Positions 14,803-21,176 of a stretch of 21,923 nt of DNA are shown here, piece by piece. Position 1 is the first letter of the stretch. Each line of letters opens with the position of its first letter. Made by a program: the position numbers and the translations under genes. The stretch is from CAYQTO01 sp964420455 (GTDB lineage: Bacteria; Sumerlaeota; Sumerlaeia; SLMS01), in contig CAYQTO010000045.1 in the NCBI GenBank assembly GCA_964420455.1, forward strand, positions 1-21,923. The letters run 5' to 3'. The notes beneath the pieces are model-generated. The model searched no databases. It had not been told where the DNA came from and saw nothing but the letters and a program-made list of their open reading frames with translations.

Positions 14803-16116
14803 TCAGTGCAACATCCACCAGTTTGTGACGTTGGTGGCAGTCAGGTCGACGCCGAGATAGTCGGCGATGGCAAAGCCCATTTCTTCGCCCACCTGGCGGT
14901 AGTCATCGGGGACGTTGGGGACGCCAAGGATCGGCCCCCGCTGGTAGACGCCCTCGAAGGTGATTGCCATGACGGGATCGAAGGCCCCGGTCAGCGTATA
15001 GCGGTCGTGCATCATGGATTCGACGAAGGGGCGACCAACAAGGGAGGAGAAGCTGTTGCCACCGAGGTTGACGTAGGCGCTGCGGTTACGGAAGGCGGCG
15101 ACCCAGTCGAGCTCGATCTGGTTCACGATGGGGATCACGCCGGTGCCATCCACGTTATAGTCAGGCCGGTGGACAAAGTGGAAAGGGTAGGAGTCGCCGT
15201 GGGTTGCATGGAGGTTGAGGAGGACCTTGATGGGGTTGGGAGCAGGGGTGGCGGATGTTCCCATGTAGGTCTCGATGCGGGTGCGCAGGGCGACGATTTC
15301 CTCGGTGGTGGACGTGTAGGGGAAGGTCCAGTCCGCCTCCAGATTCACGCTGTTGGAGTTCGTCCGGTAATTGCCGAGGGCCACGCCGTCGGGGTTCGCC
15401 ATGGGGACGATGTTGAGGATGATGTTGTCCATGAAGATCTGTGTCTCGGGCGTGCCGGACATCAGCCAGTTGATGAGCCCCTCGCACATGAAGTAGGCGG
15501 TGTTCTCCGCCGGGTGGACGGCGCTGTGGATCCAGACGCGTTCCTTGTTGGTGGCGGGGACGCTGGGATCGGTGATCTCGTACTCGTAGATGGTCCGCCC
15601 GAGGGCCGTCGTCCCGATGGGGATTTCTGTCACGTGGGGATCCGTCCGGAAGGTATCCCGGAAAGCATCATACTGGGCGGGTGTGTAGGGGAAATACTTG
15701 GCGAAGCGGATCTCGGTCACGCCGGGAGGGGTGGTAATTGTATAGCTCGTGGGGTCGCTGCCGAGGCTCTGGGGGATGCGCTCGTAGGTGGCGCCGCCGT
15801 CGAGGCTCCAGACCGGCTGGATGAACTCGCTCCCGTCGAAGATGTTGGGCGTGATGGTGATATTGAGCGTCTCCCCACCGGAATCGAGGTTGCCGATGAC
15901 GAGGTGGAACCAGCGACGAAAGGACGCCGGGTTGTCGTTGTCGTAAGCGACGCGGATGGTGACGTTCCAGGCGGAGCCGCTGGGGCTGACGCTGCTGAGG
16001 GCGAGGTCGGCCCGCATCTGTTCGTTCGGCAGCACGCTGAGGGTTGGCTGGGCCGGCGCCGTGACGGCGAGGCCCGCAGCAGCCGCCATTGTGGCAAGGA
16101 TCAAAAAGCTTCGCAT
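14803..16116 (-). CDS. Secreted M14 family zinc carboxypeptidase
   Basis: 437 residues with a signal peptide (MRSFLILATMAAAAGLAVTAPAQ, stated as residues 1-23). Residues ~25-150 form a beta-rich N-terminal domain, like that preceding the catalytic domain in cytosolic-carboxypeptidase-type M14 enzymes (WNVTIRVAYDNDN, RRWFHLVIGN). The peptidase domain follows: zinc ligands H201 and E204 in SAVHPAEN, MANPDGVALGNYRTNSNSVNLEADW (239-263), the third zinc ligand near H303 in LLNLHATHGD, and the catalytic glutamate E388 in AITFEGVYQ. At the spot where the family usually has Asn-Arg (DLNR), this protein has N258-L-E260. It should cleave C-terminal amino acids outside the cytoplasm; the substrate is unknown. 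ATG at 16116; an AGGAGG lies about 14 bp upstream. Confidence 0.85.
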   Translation of the reverse strand: MRSFLILATMAAAAGLAVTAPAQPTLSVLPNEQMRADLALSSVSPSGSAWNVTIRVAYDNDNPASFRRWFHLVIGNLDSGGETLNITITPNIFDGSEFIQPVWSLDGGATYERIPQSLGSDPTSYTITTPPGVTEIRFAKYFPYTPAQYDAFRDTFRTDPHVTEIPIGTTALGRTIYEYEITDPSVPATNKERVWIHSAVHPAENTAYFMCEGLINWLMSGTPETQIFMDNIILNIVPMANPDGVALGNYRTNSNSVNLEADWTFPYTSTTEEIVALRTRIETYMGTSATPAPNPIKVLLNLHATHGDSYPFHFVHRPDYNVDGTGVIPIVNQIELDWVAAFRNRSAYVNLGGNSFSSLVGRPFVESMMHDRYTLTGAFDPVMAITFEGVYQRGPILGVPNVPDDYRQVGEEMGFAIADYLGVDLTATNVTNWWMLH

Positions 16117-16164
16117 GTTGGGAACAAATCCCTCCTCGGATCAAAATCGGACGCGAATGAGGCC

Positions 16165-16182
16165 CCTTCATTCCGATGAAGG
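16165..16182. promoter_or_regulatory. Inverted repeat in the carboxypeptidase-kdsB divergent region
   Basis: CCTTCAT-TCCG-ATGAAGG is a perfect 7-bp inverted repeat about 50 bp upstream of the carboxypeptidase start, in the 169-bp region between two divergent genes. It could be an operator or an mRNA hairpin. The rest of the region (16117-16285) shows no gene. Confidence 0.35.
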
Positions 16183-16285
16183 CAACCCGAGTTCTCCCTG
16201 CTGGAGCCCTGAACGGCGACTCCCGCGACCCACGCGAATTCTCCCTTGATGCGGTGTGCCAGACCGCCATCCAAGACACTCAACC

Positions 16286-17035
16286 ATGAAGACCGTCTGT
16301 GTGATCCCCGCCCGCCATGGGAGCCAGCGGCTCCCGGGGAAACCCTTGTTGGACCTGCTGGGGCGGCCGATGATCGCCTGGGTGGTGGACGCGGCCCGCC
16401 GGTTTGACTTTGTGGACGAGGTGCTGGTGGCCACCGATCATGAGGAGATCGCCTCGGCGGCGCGGGCGGCCGGCGCCGAGGCCGTCCTGACCGACCCCGC
16501 CCTCCCCTCCGGCACCGACCGCATTCGCGCCGCACTCCAGGGACGCCCCGCCGACATCGTCATCAATCTTCAAGGCGACGAGCCGCTCATGCCGCCCGAG
16601 GCCGTCGCCGCCGCCCACGCCGCCCTCCTCTCCGGCGATGCCCAAGTCTCCACCGCCTGCGTCCCCATCACGGACCTGGCGACTTTCGAGGAACCTTCGG
16701 TCTGTAAGGTCGTTCGCGACGACCGGCAAAGGGCGCTCTACTTCTCCAGATCGCCGATCCCCTCGCTGACGCGCCGAAATGAGGCAGAAGTGTGTCGGGC
16801 GAGTTACGTTTTCGGGTACAAGCACCTTGGTCTTTACGTCTATCAACGTGATGCGTTGGAAACCTTCTGCCGGTTGTCCCCATCTTCTTTAGAAATGATG
16901 GAAAAATTGGAACAACTTCGCTTCCTGCAAAACGGCTTCTCCATCGCCTGCGTCGACAGCCCCGCCGACACCATCGGTGTCGACACCCCGGAAGACATTC
17001 CCCGCGTCGAGGCCCTCCTCCGGGCCCGCCACTAA
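16286..17035 (+). CDS. kdsB: 3-deoxy-manno-octulosonate cytidylyltransferase (CMP-Kdo synthetase)
   Basis: 249 residues, standard length. It activates Kdo with CTP for transfer to lipid A, an essential step in lipopolysaccharide synthesis in the cytoplasm. The N-terminal nucleotide motif VIPARHGSQRLPGKPL (6-21) is diagnostic, followed by VATDHEEI, SGTDRI, INLQGDEPLM and the C-terminal HLGLYVYQRDAL...MEKLEQLRFLQNG...VDTPEDI. The ATG at 16286 starts directly at the first strand; an in-frame GTG at 16256 would add 10 unneeded residues. No clear ribosome site is visible. The stretch about 16800-16935 uses unusually AT-rich codons. Probably co-transcribed with the Nudix gene. Confidence 0.95.
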   Translation: MKTVCVIPARHGSQRLPGKPLLDLLGRPMIAWVVDAARRFDFVDEVLVATDHEEIASAARAAGAEAVLTDPALPSGTDRIRAALQGRPADIVINLQGDEPLMPPEAVAAAHAALLSGDAQVSTACVPITDLATFEEPSVCKVVRDDRQRALYFSRSPIPSLTRRNEAEVCRASYVFGYKHLGLYVYQRDALETFCRLSPSSLEMMEKLEQLRFLQNGFSIACVDSPADTIGVDTPEDIPRVEALLRARH

Positions 17036-17048
17036 GAGAGGACTCTCC

Positions 17049-17504
17049 ATGCCCCGGCAGCCCCTGTCGATCCTCCTCCAATCGGGTGCCCTGCCTTACC
17101 GCCATAGTCCCTCCGGCCTTCAAATCCTTCTGATCACCTCCTCCAGCGGCAAGAAGTGGCTCGTACCCAAGGGCCACCGCGAGCCGTTCCTCACCCCCCA
17201 GGACAACGCGGCAAAGGAAGCCTACGAAGAAGCCGGCATCCTCGGCCATATCTCTCCCCGCCCTATCGGACACTGGTCCTACGAGAAGGATGGCCTCCGC
17301 CGCCTGATCGAGGTCTTTCCCCTCAAGGTGCTGGATGTGATGAAGTCGTGGCCGGAGGAAAACCGGCGCCTGCGCCAGTGGCTCGATCCGCGCCGCGCCG
17401 TCCGCCAGGTCTCCGATCCCCAGCTGGCCGAACTCATTCGCGCTCTCCCTGAGTTTCTCGAAGCCCATCCCGCCGACGCGGCCTACGCCCTGGCGTCCTA
17501 CTGA
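17049..17504 (+). CDS. Nudix hydrolase (diadenosine polyphosphate / diphosphoinositol phosphatase-like)
   Basis: 151 residues. Nudix enzymes hydrolyse nucleoside diphosphates linked to another group. The Nudix box lies at 42-64: GHREPFLTPQDNAAKEAYEE with A-G-I following; the KE-x2-EE core is complete (E57, E60, E61) although Lys replaces the usual Arg and the first consensus Glu is absent. The KKWLVPKGHREP lead-in is common in the DIPP/Ap4A-like branch. ATG at 17049 follows a GAGAGGA ribosome site. It starts 13 bp after kdsB. The true substrate is unknown. Confidence 0.85.
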   Translation: MPRQPLSILLQSGALPYRHSPSGLQILLITSSSGKKWLVPKGHREPFLTPQDNAAKEAYEEAGILGHISPRPIGHWSYEKDGLRRLIEVFPLKVLDVMKSWPEENRRLRQWLDPRRAVRQVSDPQLAELIRALPEFLEAHPADAAYALASY

Positions 17505-17564
17505 CCTCCACCTAGGCAGTTACCGTGCTCATCGCCCAGATCCACCGGGTGCGTGGAGGGATCG

Positions 17565-18443
17565 TTACTCCTCGCGATCCAGTTGCCGCGCCATGCTTCG
17601 CTCGAGCAAAGGCCTGACACCCCCACGGGCCGCCAGGCCGGCGAAATTCGCCCAGGCCAGCTCGAGGAAGACAAACCCCACCAGCATATAGACAAGCAGG
17701 TCGCCCATGTGGCGAGGGTCGTCAAAGAAGCGGAGGGCGAACCAACCGGCCAGAACGACCCGCAGTTGGAGCAGCACCGGCGTTGCCACGACGATCAGGA
17801 GGGTCATCGCGGCGCCGTGGAGCCGATTCATTCCGCGGCCCTGGCGCAGTATCGCCAACAGGCTCATCCGCAGGAACGTGGCGTAGCCGAACGCAAAGGA
17901 AGTTGCCAGGGAGAGCGGGATCAGAAGCCAGTAGGGAGGGAAGGGTTCCGCCTTCCAACCTTCGATCCCCTCGAGCAGGGCCGAGGAAAAGACAAACAGC
18001 ATGTTCCCCTCGAGGTAGCCGGAGGAGGCCGGACCGGTTTCAGAGAAAAGGAAGCACGTCATGGTGAGAAAGAAAGTGAAGAAGAAGAGCGCGGCGAGCT
18101 TGGAAAGGCGAAGGCACCGCCCCCAGAGCGGAGCGGTGTAGTCCCTGGTGCGCAGGAGCGTGAGGCGCGACTCGTCAAGAAACGGCGACCGGTCGATCTT
18201 TCCCCGGATCGCGCTTCCCGCGGAGGGGGCAAGAAACACGACGAGGATGAGAATCACGTAGGAAAGAAAGCCGACGGATTCCGCCAGATGGGCCATAACC
18301 TCCGGCACGGCCAGGACAAGGGCCGTTGCCGCCCCGTGGAACGCGATACCGCCCCAAAGCAGCAGCAGGTAGGCGTCGTCAAAGAGCGGACGACGCCCGC
18401 GGCCCCAGACACCCACGATCGGCGTCCAAGGGTTCTCCTCCAT
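17565..18443 (-). CDS. Multi-spanning membrane protein of unknown function
   Basis: 292 residues. I do not recognise the family. Hydrophobic helices lie at about 22-46 (YLLLLWGGIAFHGAATALVL), 56-74, 113-132 (ALFFFTFFLTMTCFLF), 166-190, 211-240 and 250-275, giving six or so spans, with a short charged loop (RLTLLRTRDYTAPLWGRCLR) before the third. That loop-then-helix pattern vaguely recalls ABC-2-type permeases, but no ATPase gene is adjacent and the resemblance is weak. ATG at 18443 is chosen because the residues upstream of it (from 18569) read like non-coding sequence and overlap the start of the divergent reductase gene. It is divergent from the reductase-polyferredoxin gene with 125 bp between, so it may share its regulation. 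Confidence 0.65.
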   Translation of the reverse strand: MEENPWTPIVGVWGRGRRPLFDDAYLLLLWGGIAFHGAATALVLAVPEVMAHLAESVGFLSYVILILVVFLAPSAGSAIRGKIDRSPFLDESRLTLLRTRDYTAPLWGRCLRLSKLAALFFFTFFLTMTCFLFSETGPASSGYLEGNMLFVFSSALLEGIEGWKAEPFPPYWLLIPLSLATSFAFGYATFLRMSLLAILRQGRGMNRLHGAAMTLLIVVATPVLLQLRVVLAGWFALRFFDDPRHMGDLLVYMLVGFVFLELAWANFAGLAARGGVRPLLERSMARQLDREE

Positions 18444-18520
18444 GGCGATCGCTGGGTGAGATTTTTCCACGCCGTTCCTCCGGAGTCTCCATTCCCCGTG
18501 ACCTCTGGACTTCCTCTCGC

Positions 18521-18546
18521 AAGAGTGCAAATCAACACGAACTCTT
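18521..18546. promoter_or_regulatory. Inverted repeat near the start of the reductase-polyferredoxin gene
   Basis: AAGAGT (18521-18526) and ACTCTT (18541-18546) form a 6-bp inverted repeat with a 14-base AT-rich loop, ending about 22 bp before the ATG and just upstream of the ribosome site. It lies in the 125-bp divergent region (18444-18568), which has no gene and must hold promoters for both neighbours. Confidence 0.3.
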
Positions 18547-18568
18547 CCGGAAGGCAAAAGGCATCGCA

Positions 18569-21166
18569 ATGGGCTGGAACCCGATCGCTGGCTACACGCA
18601 CTGGCTGCACACCATGTATCCCACCGGCACCGTCGAGCGGTTGCCTGCCGTCCGCGAGGATGGCTCGACGAGAATTCCCAACGTCTATATCGTCGGCGAC
18701 CTCAAAGGCATTCCCCTGCTGAAGTTTTCGACGGATTCAGGGGCTCGTGTGATCGAGACCATTGCCGATTCCGAGAGTTTTCAGGCCGCACGGCGCAAGG
18801 ATCCCAACGGCGAAAAGCCGGATGTGGTGATTATCGGCGCGGGCGTGGCCGGCATTTCCGCGGCCCTCCGCGCGAAGCGGAAAGGCCTTACCTATCGGGT
18901 CCTCGAAGCCTCCAACACCTTCAGCACCATCATCAACTTTCCCAAGGGCAAGCCGATCTATACGTATCCGCGGGACTTCGAGCCGGACTCGGATCTGGCG
19001 ACCACTGGCGACGTGAAGGAGTCGCTCCTCGAGGAGCTTGCGGAGCAGGTCCGCGAGGCCGGCATCACCGTCGAGGAGGGCGTGGCCGTGGACAAGGTGA
19101 CGCGCCAGGGCGGCGGACCGGCGGTGGTGCTCAAGGATGGCACCCGGGTCGAGACCCACGCGGTCGTGATCGCCATCGGCCGCAGCGGCAATTACCGAAA
19201 GCTGGGCGTTCCGGGCGAGGAGCTCGACAAGGTGATGAACCGGCTCCACGACCCGAAGGACTACGCCACGTCGCGTGTGCTGGTGGTGGGCGGCGGCGAT
19301 TCCGCCCTCGAGACCGCCATCGCCATCGCCGAGGCCGGCGGCGAGGTCACCCTCAGTTACCGCAAGCCGGAGTTCGCCCGCCCCAAGCCCGACAACGTCG
19401 AGAAGATCACCGCTCTCGCCGAGGGTACCAACGGCACCGCCGCCCCCGGGCGTGTCCGCCTCCTGATGGATACCAGCGTCAGGCGTATAGACGACATGGA
19501 AGTCACCATCGCCAACAACAAGACCAAGGCCGAGGAGACGATCCCGAACGACCACGTGTTTGCGCTGATCGGCCGCGAGGCACCGCTCGACTTCTTTCGA
19601 AAGTCCGGCCTCCCCATCAACGGCGAATGGAACATCACCAGCGCCCTCCTCTTCGTCCTCTTCTTTCTCTTCTGCACGTGGCTTTACGACTGGAAGAGCG
19701 GCGGCTATTTCGACGTCCTGTTCCAGGAGAACAACTGGTTTCCCTACAACATCTGGCCGATCCTCGCTGAATGGTCGTCGGACCGCACCACCGTTATCGG
19801 TACCATCGCCAACAGCATGTATGGCTCCTCCTTCTACTATACGCTGGCGTACTCGGCCCTTGTGGTGGGATTCGGCATCGCGCGGATCCGGCGCCGCAAA
19901 ACCCCCTACATCACCGTCCAGACGTCGGTCCTCATGGCGATCCAGGTCATCCCCCTCTTCATCCTGCCGGAGATCGTCCTGCCCTACCTCGGCGCCAACG
20001 GCTGGTTCGACAGCGGCTTCCTGAACACCATGGCCAACGGCCTCTTTCCCGGCGAGGGCGCCGATCGCGAATGGTGGCGCGCCTACGGCCTCATCCTCGC
20101 CTGGCCTCTCTTCATCTATAACTTCTTCACCGCCGAGCCCCTCTGGTGGTGGCTCGCCCTCGGCTCGATCCAGACCTTCCTCATCATCCCCGGGCTGATC
20201 TACTTCTTTGGCAAGGGCTCCTACTGCGGCTGGATCTGCAGCTGCGGCGCCCTCGCGGAAACCCTCGGCGACACCCACCGCCACAAGATGCCCCACGGCA
20301 AGTTCTGGAGTAAGCTCAACATGACCGGCCAGGTCATCCTCTGGATCGCCGTCCTCCTCATGGGTGCACGTATATACGCGTGGAATGCCCCCGACTCCGC
20401 CGTCGCCGGCTGGTTCGACACCATCGTCTCCGGCAAGATGACCCCCCTCAACCTTGTCCTCACCGATCCCTCCTACTATCCCGACGAGCAGATCCAGTGG
20501 AACGAGGTGACCCAGGACGACGGCTCTTCCTATTGGGAGGTGGCCGCCGTCACCGATCCCCAGGGCAACCCGGTGCCCGAGGACGAGTACCACTTCGACC
20601 GCGACGGCTATCCCGTCACCGGCGAGGAAACCTGGGTTGCCTGGAAGCAGGATGCCGAGGGCAACTGGCAGGCCATCGCCCGCGCCACCGGCGAGCCCGT
20701 CCAGGGCGACTTCGTCGAGGCCTACACCGCCGGCTTTCAGCCCGTTGAGCAGTTCCGCATCAACTACCTCAGCTACAAGTGGCTCGTCGACGTCCTCCTC
20801 GCCGGCATCGTCGGTTACGGCTTCTATTTCTGGTACTCCGGCCGCGTCTGGTGCCGCTTCGCCTGCCCCCTCGCCGCCCTCATGCATCTATACGCCAAGT
20901 TCAGCACCTTCCGCATCCTCGCCGACAAAAAGAAATGCATCTCCTGCAACGTGTGCACGTCCGTGTGCCACCAGGGGATCGACGTGATGAACTTCGCCAA
21001 CAAGGGGGTTCCCATGGAGGACCCGGAATGCGTGCGCTGTTCCGCCTGTGTCCAGAGTTGCCCGACCGGCGTCCTCGAGTTCGGCCGGGTCGACCGCGAG
21101 GGCAACGTGATCGGGCGTGACTGGCTGGCGGCGAGCCCCGTCCAGATGCGCGAGGGAAAGAACTAG
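18569..21166 (+). CDS. Flavin reductase (apparently circularly permuted) fused to membrane-bound NapH/NosR/CcoG-type polyferredoxin
   Basis: 865 residues. Residues ~20-65 hold the thioredoxin-reductase GD motif (STRIPNVYIVGDLKGIPLL) that normally ends such domains. Residues 85-350 then give the FAD motif VVIIGAGVAGISAAL (86-100), the NAD(P) motif VLVVGGGDSALETA (237-250) and VFALIGREAP (330-339). No CxxC redox pair is seen. About seven membrane helices follow (~355-375, 418-438, 448-470, 503-520, 527-548, 584-602, 735-757). Cysteine motifs are C553/C557/C559 (SYCGWICSCG) and C762/C766 (VWCRFACPLA), then two 4Fe-4S sets: C790, C793, C796, C800 and C821, C824, C827, C831. Residues ~625-728 are an acidic, beta-like insertion. 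It probably moves electrons between NAD(P)H/flavin and membrane Fe-S centres; the partner is unknown. ATG 18569 follows AAAAGG; the open frame continues upstream but is not protein-like. Confidence 0.82.
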   Translation: MGWNPIAGYTHWLHTMYPTGTVERLPAVREDGSTRIPNVYIVGDLKGIPLLKFSTDSGARVIETIADSESFQAARRKDPNGEKPDVVIIGAGVAGISAALRAKRKGLTYRVLEASNTFSTIINFPKGKPIYTYPRDFEPDSDLATTGDVKESLLEELAEQVREAGITVEEGVAVDKVTRQGGGPAVVLKDGTRVETHAVVIAIGRSGNYRKLGVPGEELDKVMNRLHDPKDYATSRVLVVGGGDSALETAIAIAEAGGEVTLSYRKPEFARPKPDNVEKITALAEGTNGTAAPGRVRLLMDTSVRRIDDMEVTIANNKTKAEETIPNDHVFALIGREAPLDFFRKSGLPINGEWNITSALLFVLFFLFCTWLYDWKSGGYFDVLFQENNWFPYNIWPILAEWSSDRTTVIGTIANSMYGSSFYYTLAYSALVVGFGIARIRRRKTPYITVQTSVLMAIQVIPLFILPEIVLPYLGANGWFDSGFLNTMANGLFPGEGADREWWRAYGLILAWPLFIYNFFTAEPLWWWLALGSIQTFLIIPGLIYFFGKGSYCGWICSCGALAETLGDTHRHKMPHGKFWSKLNMTGQVILWIAVLLMGARIYAWNAPDSAVAGWFDTIVSGKMTPLNLVLTDPSYYPDEQIQWNEVTQDDGSSYWEVAAVTDPQGNPVPEDEYHFDRDGYPVTGEETWVAWKQDAEGNWQAIARATGEPVQGDFVEAYTAGFQPVEQFRINYLSYKWLVDVLLAGIVGYGFYFWYSGRVWCRFACPLAALMHLYAKFSTFRILADKKKCISCNVCTSVCHQGIDVMNFANKGVPMEDPECVRCSACVQSCPTGVLEFGRVDREGNVIGRDWLAASPVQMREGKN

Positions 21167-21176
21167 CAGCCCACGG

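Noticed and set aside
14728..16179. 483-residue plus-strand frame over the carboxypeptidase gene
   Set aside because: Antisense shadow; the minus strand has signal peptide and zinc motifs in order.
17505..17559. 7-bp inverted repeat between the Nudix and membrane protein genes
   Set aside because: The 41-base loop and lack of a T-tract make a terminator unlikely; probably chance.
18444..18451. GCGATCGC octamer (cyanobacterial HIP1-like)
   Set aside because: Only one or two copies in the window; expected by chance at this GC content.
18326..18568. N-terminal extension of the reductase-polyferredoxin gene
   Set aside because: The upstream frame encodes a basic non-protein-like stretch, overlaps the divergent membrane gene, and lacks a ribosome site.
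18737..20887. 716-residue antisense frame over the reductase-polyferredoxin gene
   Set aside because: Asp/Gly/Val-rich mirror of GC-rich codons; the plus strand carries clear FAD and 4Fe-4S motifs.
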